Assembly (NCBI GenBank): GCA_002706205.1
Contig: PAKC01000059.1
Span: 1 to 34,358 of the forward strand
Reading direction: 5' to 3'
Source: Halobacteriovoraceae bacterium
GTDB taxonomy: Bacteria > Bdellovibrionota > Bacteriovoracia > Bacteriovoracales > Bacteriovoracaceae
DNA length: 34,358 nucleotides
Under the pieces are notes generated by a model. The model was not told where the DNA came from and did not search any database. It worked only from the letters and a program-made list of their open reading frames with translations. Positions within the stretch are counted from its first letter, which is position 1; each line of letters begins with the position of its first letter. The translations under genes and the position numbers were made by a program. Of the stretch, positions 1 through 9,474 are shown piece by piece.

Positions 1-72
1 ATCTAAGGCCATCGTTGATGTTGATGTTGTTAACAAACTAAAAAAAACTAGTCTTAATAATAAAGTTTTCAT
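1..72 (-). CDS. 5' part of a secreted protein gene, cut by the window edge
   Basis: Reverse strand reads MKTLLLRLVFFSLLTTSTSTMALD, a signal-peptide-like start, preceded by AAAGGAGACATT-ATG (strong Shine-Dalgarno). Not in the ORF track because it is truncated. Confidence 0.6.
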   Translation of the reverse strand, partial: MKTLLLRLVFFSLLTTSTSTMALD

Positions 73-282
73 AATGTCTCCTTTGTTGATACAAGATTAA
101 GACAATTCCATTATCGAAAACAGTTACTCTTAGATACTTTTTCTCCCTAGTTATAAGTACCTGATAACACATGGTTTTGTTCTAGTAACAGAAGTTACTT
201 TATACTATAACCAAGGAAGAATTTATAAACCGGCTTACTAAATTGATGATAAAGAAAAATAGAATATGAACTAAAGACTAAT

Positions 283-301
283 GAAGGCCTTTCTGGCCTT
301 C
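283..301 (-). terminator. possible weak terminator hairpin just after the stop of the 310-1449 gene
   Basis: GAAGGCC-TTTCT-GGCCTTC, a 7-bp perfect stem; no good U-tract. Confidence 0.3.
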
Positions 302-309
302 CACAAAAA

Positions 310-1449
310 CTAACTCGTTTTCTTGTCTTCTAACTCTTTTATTTCACCCTCTATGGAATACTCTCCATCATGAAATACAATGCTATAGGGAAGTTTTTTT
401 CTGATTCTTACGAGAAGACTTTTAAACCTTCCCTCAAGAGAAAAATAGTCAATATCTTCACCATAGAGGTGTTTAATAATACTCATTTTATCTTTAGGAC
501 CAGAACTTAAAAAATCAACAAGTCGACTCTCCATTTTTCCAAGCTTAGGAGGTTTTTTATTTCGTTTTTCATCTATTCTTCGTTGTTCAAATGTTGGTGA
601 GAAATGAATGTTTGTCGCTGTTTTTTCTTGCCTATATTGAGAATTTTGTTTCTTTTGAATTTTTTCCTTAATCGTATAAGCGGAACTTTTCGCAAAATCA
701 TGCGAGCTTGTTGCTAGTTTTTCTAAAATAAGGAGTGCTGAACTAAATTTTTCGATATCGACTAATAGATCGGCCTTTTGGGCCAGGGCCAAATAGTATT
801 GTGTTGACTCCATTTCCACCTTTTCAAATCCCTTAATGGCCAAATCAATTCTCTCTAAGGCCATCAGTGTCGCTCCAGTCTTTTGATATTCAATCGATAA
901 ATTCAGATTTGCCAATGCTGCTAGCTTAACCGATTTATAGTCAGTAGCCTTTTGTAAAAGATAATGAAAATCAGCAAATTGTCTTTTATCAGGATAAAGA
1001 TTAGCTATTACACTAATGGCATTATGTAGGGCCATAAGACCTTTTTCAATACAGTTGTGTGCCATTAACAATTTATACGACTTAATATAAACTTTATTAG
1101 AGTCATAATATTTTTTTTCTAAATGAAGAGCATAACCAATAGAAAATAAAATTTCTCCCTTCCAAATATTATTATCATCAAACTTCTGTACCTCTCCAAC
1201 CCATCTCTTTATTTCTAATTTTTTATTTTTAAGCCCTGTGCGTATATTAGTTATTAGCTTTAGTTCATTCGAAAAGTTTTCTTTTTGAATATACAGATTG
1301 AGATCATTTAACTTTTTCGCATCTCCTTGTTTATAACTATACTTAACTTGGCAATATAGTTCAGACTCTCTAGATATTTCGGTATGACTTAAGTCAAATA
1401 ACTCACTCATACTTGCCTCAAAGATCTGTCTTAATTCATCTGTATTCAT
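310..1449 (-). CDS. TPR-like helical repeat protein with C-terminal OmpR-type winged-helix-like domain
   Basis: 379 aa, no signal peptide; helical repeat character in the middle; C-terminus KLGKMESRLVDFL...RFKSLLVRIRKKLPYSIVFHDGEYSIE resembles the Trans_reg_C wing/recognition-helix layout. Confidence 0.55.
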   Translation of the reverse strand: MNTDELRQIFEASMSELFDLSHTEISRESELYCQVKYSYKQGDAKKLNDLNLYIQKENFSNELKLITNIRTGLKNKKLEIKRWVGEVQKFDDNNIWKGEILFSIGYALHLEKKYYDSNKVYIKSYKLLMAHNCIEKGLMALHNAISVIANLYPDKRQFADFHYLLQKATDYKSVKLAALANLNLSIEYQKTGATLMALERIDLAIKGFEKVEMESTQYYLALAQKADLLVDIEKFSSALLILEKLATSSHDFAKSSAYTIKEKIQKKQNSQYRQEKTATNIHFSPTFEQRRIDEKRNKKPPKLGKMESRLVDFLSSGPKDKMSIIKHLYGEDIDYFSLEGRFKSLLVRIRKKLPYSIVFHDGEYSIEGEIKELEDKKTS

Positions 1450-1461
1450 TTTATAGTCCCT

Positions 1462-3573
1462 TTAGAACTCTATTGTTAATGGACTCTCTCCCAATACTCT
1501 TTGATATCTTGAATTTCGGCCCTGATAGTTATCTTCATAAACTGAGCTGATCTGCATTTTTATTTTCTTACTTTCATAGTCTTCTTTAAACACCTTCCAT
1601 ACATCCTCATCTGATAGATGTGCAGAGTTTTTGCTAAAAGAATCAATAAACACTGAACTTCCATCGGGATCAGCATTAACTCCCTGCTTTTTGATTTGAG
1701 CTGCATCCACAAAAAAGAGTTGCCTTAGATCAAGAAGATGAGTTACTTGATTTTTATCATTTTTAGCTCCAAACCAATATTGAAAGTTTTCCTGCCCCAA
1801 ATTATTTAAATCAAGTGAAATTTTAGAATCATTTAATCTAAGAATTATTTTATTAGATCCAGCTTCTTTAGTAAGAGCGAAACAATCTTGTCCAAAGTGA
1901 GAATCAAAGCAAATCGTTCGATTAATTCTATCTTCTTTAGTTTTACCCATTTTTTGATAAAAGAGTTCCTTTAAATTTAAATTTTCAATTGGTTCAAACT
2001 CAATACCTGTTTCACAAAAAAGATTTAAAAACTCGCTATTAGCAAAAACAGGAATTTTCCGTTCTCCCTTTTTCATCCAAAAGCCCAATGTTGGCTTACC
2101 TTCGTAGCTTAAACCAACGAGAGGTTTTGTGATTTTCGAAAGTTGCCCACTAAGTGTTATAATTTCTTCCCTCCTAAGCAGCTCGCTTGAAGAATTACAT
2201 GTGTTTGAGTAAAAAACGCTTCCAGATAAAGAATGATCAGAGCGAGATACATTGTCATCGGCTAATTCCCCATCATCAGCAAGCTCTCCGTCATCTGCCA
2301 ATTCGCCATCATCTGCAAGCTCTCCATTATCAGAAAACTCTGCTGAATTAGGACTTGATTCGGATAAAAGTGTTTGTTGTGACAAATATTCGGATAAAAA
2401 GCCATTGCCGACTTCACGATGAGTTACTCCAGTCTCTTCATTAAACTTATAATGAACTTTTTTTCCACGACAATTATTTAAGTTTGATATATCTTCTGCT
2501 CTAGCCTTTTCAATAAGATTATAGACATGACTTGGATGAACAGCACTCGATTCATTCACATATTGATTATGCCCTTTTAAGAGTCCTGTCATTTTAGGTC
2601 CACTTCTCGCAACAAGAACATTTTGTATAATCATTCCTCCACTATTACCGTGGGTAGAACGAGCATCAAACTTTATTTGTCGACCAATAAGACTTGACTC
2701 TGGGACTTGTCCAATATTATTACTACCTCTTAAGCCCCTTCTATAAGGTATAATCTGGTGACTCTGCTTGGGCGATAATAGAAAACTTGCACCTGCTGCA
2801 ACAATTGACTTTTGACCTTGCCTGCTACCTAGACTCATAGGTACGACTGGTAATCTAAAAACTCTCCCCCCCCAAGGTTCATACTCACAAACCTCTCCGG
2901 CTAAACAACTATAAGTACTTGGTAGAGTTCCACCAAAAAAGTCTATCGATGTAAAATCTCCCATTTTGGAGTATCGAGGATGTTCAATATGATGACCTGG
3001 TATAGCATTACTTATATGACCCAGTTTAATAATCCCCACGTCATTAAGATTATCTCTATAAATCTTTTTAGGATCGACCTTAGCTTTTAACAAACCATTT
3101 TCATAATAAACATTTGGATGCTTCAAGCTCTCAAGCTCTCGTTGTATTTCTTGTTTTATTAAATCTCTTTTTTCTTTTCTTTCAGCTACACTTAAATTTT
3201 TATATTTATGTTGCATATAAAAATTTAAAAATTCATCAACATCACCAATAATAACTTCTGGAGATTTAAAAGAACCAGTTAAACCATGTGCATTTGTTAC
3301 CAGTTGTAATTCACATTTTTCAATAACATTTCCCATGCAATTGTCTTTATTTTTATCACGAGGAACATACATCAATGTTCCATGTAAATAACTGGGACGA
3401 CTCGAATTAAAATTTAAAATTTTAGGTTGATAGGCCAGATAACCATGTGTCATTATTTCTTTAAACCACTTGCCATACTCAAAAGGAGCAGGATTACTTA
3501 GACTCTGTGCTTTGCCACAAAAACTGCATAAACAAGTTAAAAGAAAAAGAGTCTTATGAATGAGGTTATTCAT
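1462..3573 (-). CDS. secreted trypsin-like (S1 family) serine protease with C-terminal extension
   Basis: N-terminal signal peptide; plausible triad: TNAHG (His), NDVGIIKL (Asp), STHGNSGGMI (Ser). Acidic GELADD repeats separate it from the C-terminal domain. Confidence 0.75.
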   Translation of the reverse strand: MNNLIHKTLFLLTCLCSFCGKAQSLSNPAPFEYGKWFKEIMTHGYLAYQPKILNFNSSRPSYLHGTLMYVPRDKNKDNCMGNVIEKCELQLVTNAHGLTGSFKSPEVIIGDVDEFLNFYMQHKYKNLSVAERKEKRDLIKQEIQRELESLKHPNVYYENGLLKAKVDPKKIYRDNLNDVGIIKLGHISNAIPGHHIEHPRYSKMGDFTSIDFFGGTLPSTYSCLAGEVCEYEPWGGRVFRLPVVPMSLGSRQGQKSIVAAGASFLLSPKQSHQIIPYRRGLRGSNNIGQVPESSLIGRQIKFDARSTHGNSGGMIIQNVLVARSGPKMTGLLKGHNQYVNESSAVHPSHVYNLIEKARAEDISNLNNCRGKKVHYKFNEETGVTHREVGNGFLSEYLSQQTLLSESSPNSAEFSDNGELADDGELADDGELADDGELADDNVSRSDHSLSGSVFYSNTCNSSSELLRREEIITLSGQLSKITKPLVGLSYEGKPTLGFWMKKGERKIPVFANSEFLNLFCETGIEFEPIENLNLKELFYQKMGKTKEDRINRTICFDSHFGQDCFALTKEAGSNKIILRLNDSKISLDLNNLGQENFQYWFGAKNDKNQVTHLLDLRQLFFVDAAQIKKQGVNADPDGSSVFIDSFSKNSAHLSDEDVWKVFKEDYESKKIKMQISSVYEDNYQGRNSRYQRVLGESPLTIEF
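2255..2326. repeat. four tandem 18-bp units encoding GELADD
   Basis: Units at 2255-2272, 2273-2290, 2291-2308, 2309-2326; in frame inside the protease gene. Confidence 0.9.
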
Positions 3574-3709
3574 AATTTCTTATCGGAAGGTTTGGGTATT
3601 TTCTTTACTGTATTTTTAAGGAGTTAAGCGCTCAACCTTTAATAATTTCGGATGGTTAGCCTGTGCTATTTTTAAAAGTCTCCATGAGTATTTTAGAGCA
3701 CTCCCTTCC

Positions 3710-6244
3710 TCACATCCCCCCATTTTCTTTATAGGCATACATGGAAACATTCGAAACGGTTCCATCGACAAAAGAACAAGTCTCCTCACTAAGACCTCCC
3801 TCTCCTTGGTACGCACCAATATTCGGATGATAGATACAAGCTTCATTGCTTTCACAAAGACCATTATCATTTCCTATATCATCAAAAAATATCTCGCTAG
3901 CATTTTTAAGAAATGTAAGTGGTGTTGAAGCTACCGAGTTTGTTAGAGTTTTATTACCATGAACAGCACTAGGACAAGTCATATTGGCCTGAAAAACTTC
4001 ATTTGCATTTAAGCCATCATCAGAGCGATTTAAAAAATACGTATCCATACTAGAAAGTCTAAAGTCCCAAATCCGACAATCACCAGAAGTACAAGAACCT
4101 TTATTATCCACACTTGGAAATGCTCCTCCATCTTTTCCTAAAGAGCGAAACCAGTTTTCAAAATTAAAAAAATCATTGTCTCCATCATAAGTTTGCAAAC
4201 CATTATTATCTTTGGTATTAGCACTATCTGTTATTGTCACTTTTCCCAAGATGGCAGATGTAATATCCTTATTGGTAATTAATGTCGCATCCGAACTCTG
4301 TCCCGTGTAAGTATTAGAAAGATGAGCTCCACTGTCTGTACAGCTTCCATTAATAATACCAGGACTTGTTCCGCCTATTAAAACACAATCATCAAGAACA
4401 GACGCCGTACCAGCATTATTTCCCACCGCCAAAAATCCAGTTAAGATTGAGTTATTTAAATAAAGACTAAGTCCCGCTGTTTGATTTTCAAACACAGCGA
4501 TATCAGAAAGAATATAATCTGTTGCAATTTGAGAATCATGAGTTTCAATTCCGTATTCGTTTCCTACACTGAGAATATTATGAACTAAATTTTTTGAGCT
4601 TGAGTTTCTTAAATATACTCCGGCATTTTGAGAATTAAAAACCGAGACGAAAGCTAAAATAGACTCATCAGCTGTTGTATTAAAAAAAATACCACGACCA
4701 ATAGAGCTATGTACTAAAACATTGGTGGCAATATTCTCTAAACCGGCCATATTAAAAGCCCCATGATAACCAACTCGAGCACCAACATGTGAACCTTTAA
4801 TTTTTGAAAGGACATGTTGTGAACCTTCAGGATCAAAGCCTATCGTGGAGGTCGTACTCGTTGCATTTGTAAAGGTAATATCATAAAAAAGAAAATGAGA
4901 GACCGTATTATCTGCAGTATAAAAAGAAGCTGCCCCGCCACCATTGGCCCGCATTTTTATATTAATAAAGCGATTGCTATGGGAGTTACCTAAGAAAAAA
5001 GAATCTCCCCCACTTCCAATATTAATATTTTTAATTTTTCTTAATGTTGAAAACGAAGTATTGTGAAAAGCAAAAAGAATAGTACTTGTGGCACCTTCGT
5101 TATCATAAAAGCCTTCTAACCATAAAAAGTTTTTGCCTGATCCAAATGCCATACATGACTTATCGGGTGAGGTCTGAGTCCCATCAGTTGAATTACATAT
5201 ACTCGTATGAACACTCTTATAAACACTAGAAGCTCCAAAAGTTATTAAAGCCGTTTTATCATCTAGGATTTCATATCCATAACCTGTATGGTCACCATCA
5301 ATTAAAAATATTCTTCCAATATCACTTGCATCATCACTAATAGTTTGAACGGCCAGACTGGAATTAGGAGCTTCTTGAATAGAATTATTCCACCATTTAC
5401 TCAAGCTACTTTCAACATAAAGGTCATCGTCTAAAAAAACTCTTAGTTTATTATCTTTAAACACATAAGAACCACCACCTCCATCATATTCAATCAGATC
5501 AGATAAGCCTAGGTGCAATTGTAACCCCAAGGAATAGATCACAACTTCATCATTACTCACAATACACTTCCACCGAAAAGCACTCAGCTGATCTGAAACG
5601 ACTAGACTTTCGCAGCTCTTTAGCCAAGGAATAGTAAAGATCTTTCTTTCTCCAGCATGAAGACAGCTTAAAAAACCTACATCACTACTTGGGTCACATG
5701 AAACATCAGTCTGTTCAAAGACCTCTTTTGTTTTATCAGACCATTTTACATAATCATTCCAGTTGGGGTGATTGGCAAACATAGGATCAACATTAAGGGC
5801 CGGGAAATTAACATTCACTTGAATAAGTTTAGCGTATTCTTTTCCTTGATAGGAAAAACTTATTTTAATTTCATAATTACCATTGGCGGCAGGAAGTGGT
5901 GCCCAATAAAAATAACCGCTAGCGCTAGAGAAATTAGCTGCAACCAAAGTAGAGCAGTCTTGACCACTAGAAACTTGAGAATCGATCACTTGATCAAATT
6001 CACAATCCCAGGACAAGTCTGAATTATCTTGATCGGAAAAAATAATTTCAAAATCAGGCTGTGAAGCATTGATATTATAACTAGTGGTTATATGTGATTC
6101 TATAACGGAATTCGGAGACAGCTTATTGACAGCACCTAATTGATACTCAATCTCTATTTCACTACTACAGCTTGCCAAAAACAAGATAAAAATGAACTGT
6201 ATCGCCGCCAACGTACACCCTCCAGTCACATATGAGTTTAGCAA
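3710..6244 (-). CDS. lipoprotein with right-handed parallel beta-helix-like region
   Basis: 844 aa; lipobox-like LASC near the N-terminus; repeated short N/G/V/S-rich strands (e.g. NLVHNILSVGNEYGIETHDSQ) typical of beta-helix repeats. Confidence 0.65.
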   Translation of the reverse strand: MLNSYVTGGCTLAAIQFIFILFLASCSSEIEIEYQLGAVNKLSPNSVIESHITTSYNINASQPDFEIIFSDQDNSDLSWDCEFDQVIDSQVSSGQDCSTLVAANFSSASGYFYWAPLPAANGNYEIKISFSYQGKEYAKLIQVNVNFPALNVDPMFANHPNWNDYVKWSDKTKEVFEQTDVSCDPSSDVGFLSCLHAGERKIFTIPWLKSCESLVVSDQLSAFRWKCIVSNDEVVIYSLGLQLHLGLSDLIEYDGGGGSYVFKDNKLRVFLDDDLYVESSLSKWWNNSIQEAPNSSLAVQTISDDASDIGRIFLIDGDHTGYGYEILDDKTALITFGASSVYKSVHTSICNSTDGTQTSPDKSCMAFGSGKNFLWLEGFYDNEGATSTILFAFHNTSFSTLRKIKNINIGSGGDSFFLGNSHSNRFINIKMRANGGGAASFYTADNTVSHFLFYDITFTNATSTTSTIGFDPEGSQHVLSKIKGSHVGARVGYHGAFNMAGLENIATNVLVHSSIGRGIFFNTTADESILAFVSVFNSQNAGVYLRNSSSKNLVHNILSVGNEYGIETHDSQIATDYILSDIAVFENQTAGLSLYLNNSILTGFLAVGNNAGTASVLDDCVLIGGTSPGIINGSCTDSGAHLSNTYTGQSSDATLITNKDITSAILGKVTITDSANTKDNNGLQTYDGDNDFFNFENWFRSLGKDGGAFPSVDNKGSCTSGDCRIWDFRLSSMDTYFLNRSDDGLNANEVFQANMTCPSAVHGNKTLTNSVASTPLTFLKNASEIFFDDIGNDNGLCESNEACIYHPNIGAYQGEGGLSEETCSFVDGTVSNVSMYAYKENGGM

Positions 6245-6385
6245 GACATAAGAAAAGAGGCAATAGTGAACGTAATAACAAGCACTTACCCAGTTAAAAT
6301 ATTAAAACTTTCTTTAAAAAAGCCAGTTTTATTGGCAGATAAGGCCAGGTTTTAAAAACTTAGTTAGCCTTTTAGCCATCTCATT

Positions 6386-7129
6386 TTAAGGTAAATATGC
6401 TCCCCCACATACAGGTATATAAGTTCCAGTAATATGAGAACTCTTTTGGCTCGCTAAAAATCCTACAATATTAGCGACGTCTTCTGGAATCGCAATTTTT
6501 TGAGTTGGAGTCATAGACCTAATATATTCTTTAAACTCATCAGGAGCTTGTTTTGTTGCATCTGTAAGAACAAGGCCAGGGGCAACAATATTAGATGTTA
6601 TTCCCAAAGCTCCAAGCTCTACTGCTAAATACTTATTGAGACTATCTAAAGCTCCTTTTGCCGTACCATGTGCGATAAATGTTGGGGCCGGACTTTCAGA
6701 CAAAGTACTAGAGATAAAGATCAATCTTCCGTAGTTTTTTTGCTGCATACTTTTAGCTGCAAATTTTGCAGTCATATAAGAAGCATGAACCTCGTCATTT
6801 AATTTTTGAGAAAACTCTTCCCATGTTTGTTCTAAAAAAGGTTTAGGTGTAAAGCTCATATTAGCATTTGAAACTAAAATATCGACACCACCAAAGTCTG
6901 CTTCAATTTTTCCAAACATAGCTTCTATCTGAGCATCAGCTCTTACATCTGCTTGAATAGCATAAGCTTCTCCCTTATTTTTTTTGATCTCATCAACCAA
7001 ATCCGCTGCCGCCTGAGAACTCTTAACATAGTTAATGAAAACTCTATCTCCATTTGCAGCTAACTCTTTAGCAATTGCGGCACCAATGCCCCTTGCTCCC
7101 CCTGTAATAAGTGCGTTTTTTTGTGTCAT
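6386..7129 (-). CDS. SDR family oxidoreductase (FabG-like)
   Basis: MTQKNALITGGARGIGAAIAKEL (Rossmann TGxxxGIG); NAG-like motif replaced by SNAN; catalytic-region S/Y is unusual (HGTAKGALD in place of YxxxK). Start moved 8 codons inside the ORF (7153) to the MTQK start. Confidence 0.85.
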   Translation of the reverse strand: MTQKNALITGGARGIGAAIAKELAANGDRVFINYVKSSQAAADLVDEIKKNKGEAYAIQADVRADAQIEAMFGKIEADFGGVDILVSNANMSFTPKPFLEQTWEEFSQKLNDEVHASYMTAKFAAKSMQQKNYGRLIFISSTLSESPAPTFIAHGTAKGALDSLNKYLAVELGALGITSNIVAPGLVLTDATKQAPDEFKEYIRSMTPTQKIAIPEDVANIVGFLASQKSSHITGTYIPVCGGAYLP

Positions 7130-7178
7130 TTTTATACTCCAATTAAAGTGCATTGTTATTATCCTAAAAATAAGTTAA

Positions 7179-7209
7179 AGTATAAAACCTCAAGTTAACT
7201 TGAGGTCAA
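7179..7209 (-). promoter_or_regulatory. SoxR box inside a MerR-type promoter driving the SDR gene
   Basis: Perfect 18-bp palindrome CCTCAAGTTAACTTGAGG at 7188-7205. On the minus strand TTGACC (7204-7209), 19-bp spacer, TATACT (7179-7184), the long spacer typical of MerR-family targets. Confidence 0.88.
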
Positions 7210-7217
7210 GGGAAAAG

Positions 7218-7670
7218 ATGAAAAAAACTGACCTTAAAAAAGAATTTCTTTCAGTAGGTGAACTGGCGACAAGAAGTGGTGTCGCCATTTCCGCCATTCA
7301 CTATTACGAATCAAAACAACTTTTGCGATCTTTTAGAAACCAAGGGAATCAAAGGCGATTTCACAGAAGAGAACTCAGAGTTTTAAGTTATATAAAAGTC
7401 GCACAAAAAATTGGACTAAGTCTTGATGAAATTAAACAAGCCTTTAAAACAATTGAAAATAAAAAACGTCCCAATACTGATGATTGGAAAAAGCTAGGAA
7501 AAAACTGGGAGAAAATCCTCACAAAAAAACTTGAAATTATTCAAGAAATGCAATCCCAATTAGATAAGTGTATCGGCTGTGGCTGTCTTTCTCTAAAAGA
7601 CTGCCCTCTTAGAAACCCAAACGATATCCTTTCAAAAAAAGGAAGTGGAGCTCATTTATTAAACTCATAA
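7218..7670 (+). CDS. soxR: redox-sensitive MerR-family regulator SoxR
   Basis: N-terminal MerR HTH (LSVGELATRSGVAISAIHYYESKQLL) and SoxR [2Fe-2S] motif CIGCGCLSLKDCPLRNPND; ATG at 7218 rather than TTG at 7200. Confidence 0.93.
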   Translation: MKKTDLKKEFLSVGELATRSGVAISAIHYYESKQLLRSFRNQGNQRRFHRRELRVLSYIKVAQKIGLSLDEIKQAFKTIENKKRPNTDDWKKLGKNWEKILTKKLEIIQEMQSQLDKCIGCGCLSLKDCPLRNPNDILSKKGSGAHLLNS

Positions 7671-8237
7671 AGCACACGAATTACCAAAACGAATAAATTC
7701 GTCCCAAACTTCTGATGGCGATCTAGAAATATTTTCACAAATTCCAGCGCACCCTTTATTTTCAAGTATTCCCAAAGCCTTTAAAGCAAGTTTTTCTTCA
7801 ATAGAACCTGCTACAAAATCTTCTTGGGCCAATTTATCTGCATATCTTTTTTTAATTATTGCTAAATGCTCAGGATGAGCTTCTAATTTTTTCAGGATAC
7901 TTCGATTGAGTTCTTTAGCTGAAGGAAAACGAATTTGATATTTTTTCATCGTTTGCTCAATCATTGCAAGTTTTTCTAGCTGAGATTTCTCTCCTAAACT
8001 TGCTAGTTCTTCTTGCATCTTAACTTGAGTAGATAAGGGTTGTTGATTAATGCGAGAAATTAAATCTAAATATTTCTCCTCAGGTAATGACTGAGTTAAA
8101 CTTTCAATGAAGTCTTGGTTTTGCCCCAGTCCACTTTTTTGCAATGATCTTTGCCCATGACTGGTTAATTTTTGTATTTTTGCAAATTGACCTAACTTTA
8201 AACCTACGGGTACCAAAGCAATATCTGCTGCAGACAT
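7665..8237 (-). pseudogene. probable C-terminal fragment of a larger protein of unknown function
   Basis: The credible part of the ORF starts at MSAADIALVPVGLKLG (8237); upstream codons are antisense to the lipase fragment. No convincing RBS; reads as if starting mid-protein. Confidence 0.5.
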
Positions 8238-8841
8238 GGCCCATATGTTTATGAACTTATCCGAAGAAGAAAAAGCTGGAAGAAGTTTACGTCGAGTGGG
8301 CTCAATAGGAACACCCCATAGAGGAAGTGGAAAATCAATTCCCGGGATTAACAAAACAACCCTTGATATGGCCAAACCAATTCTCCCTAAAAGTATTCAT
8401 AACTTTTTCAATACAGCTTACGAAATGGATAACAAAGAAATGATAGCCTTTAATCAAAAATATCCCAATATTGATGGTGTTATTTATTTTAGTATAACGA
8501 ATCAACAAAGATCCCCTCTTCCAAGAATTATCCCAACAGCAACAAAAAAAGAGATGACTGATGGTCTTATTGCAGGAGAATCATCTCGCTGGGGAGTTGA
8601 AATTAAAATTGATGGTGATCATCCTAGAGGAAATCATATCAACCAAGTTTATAGTGTTGCAGGCAAAGATAAAGCTGCTACCGATAATGGCTTGGCCATC
8701 GTTGAGTTTCTCAAACAAACAGCTCATGGTGAAGCCCCTAAAGATGGTGTTTTTCATTATCAAGTTCCAGAAAACATTCAGTATCGTAGTCCTTCTAAAT
8801 ATAATCAAATGAAATTTATGCTAAATTGTCTTACCAAGTAG
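8236..8841 (+). pseudogene. C-terminal fragment of an alpha/beta-hydrolase lipase
   Basis: RVGSIGTPHRGS and the Asp/His region (KIDGDHPRGNHINQVY) fit bacterial lipases, but the nucleophile GHSxGG and N-terminal half are absent; an in-frame stop lies at 8188; no RBS. Confidence 0.6.
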
Positions 8842-8883
8842 TCATTTCTCAACTAAACTCTTATTTTTATCCAAGGAAATATC

Positions 8884-9474
8884 ATGAATCACTTTAATCA
8901 AGTTGCTAATGACTGGGATACTCCAGAAAAAACTCAAATGATGAAAGAGCTTGCAAAAAAAACCCAAAAAAGACTCAAGCTTAGTCAAAAAATTGATATC
9001 ATGGACTTTGGAACTGGTACGGGATTATTTGGCTTAGAGTTTCACCCCTATCTTCATACCTTAACTGGAATTGATACATCACAAGAGATGTTAAATGTCT
9101 TTAACAAAAAGACCGAAGCATTTTCTCATATTCAATCGCATCAAATTAATCTTGAGGATCAAAGTCTAGCGAGTAAATTTGATTTAATTATTAGCTCTAT
9201 GGCCTTCCATCACCTCCAAGACCCTAAAAAAGTTCTTATGAAACTCAAAGAAAATCTTAAACAAAATGGAAGAATTGCCATCGTCGACCTCGACCAAGAA
9301 GATGGATCATTTCATCCTGACAATAAAGCCATGGGTGTTAAACATTTTGGTTTTTCAAAGCAAGAACTTCAATATTGGGCCAAACAGGCCAAACTCAATT
9401 TAGACTACCAAATCATCAACACCCTTCATAAAAATGAAACTGAATATCATCAATTTTTAGCGATTTTTTACTAA
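8884..9474 (+). CDS. class I SAM-dependent methyltransferase
   Basis: MDFGTGTGLFGLEF motif I, GIDTSQEML, IISSMAFHHLQDP motif; RBS AAGGAAATATC-ATG. Confidence 0.88.
   Translation: MNHFNQVANDWDTPEKTQMMKELAKKTQKRLKLSQKIDIMDFGTGTGLFGLEFHPYLHTLTGIDTSQEMLNVFNKKTEAFSHIQSHQINLEDQSLASKFDLIISSMAFHHLQDPKKVLMKLKENLKQNGRIAIVDLDQEDGSFHPDNKAMGVKHFGFSKQELQYWAKQAKLNLDYQIINTLHKNETEYHQFLAIFY

Noticed and set aside
3616-3870. 84-aa ORF on the minus strand
   Set aside because: Overlaps the large beta-helix lipoprotein gene in another frame; no RBS or recognisable domain.
5768-6022. 84-aa plus-strand ORF inside the lipoprotein gene
   Set aside because: Antisense to a convincing CDS; composition not protein-like.
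8561-8812. ORFs 8561-8812 (+) and 8581-8808 (-)
   Set aside because: Alternative-frame shadows of the lipase fragment.
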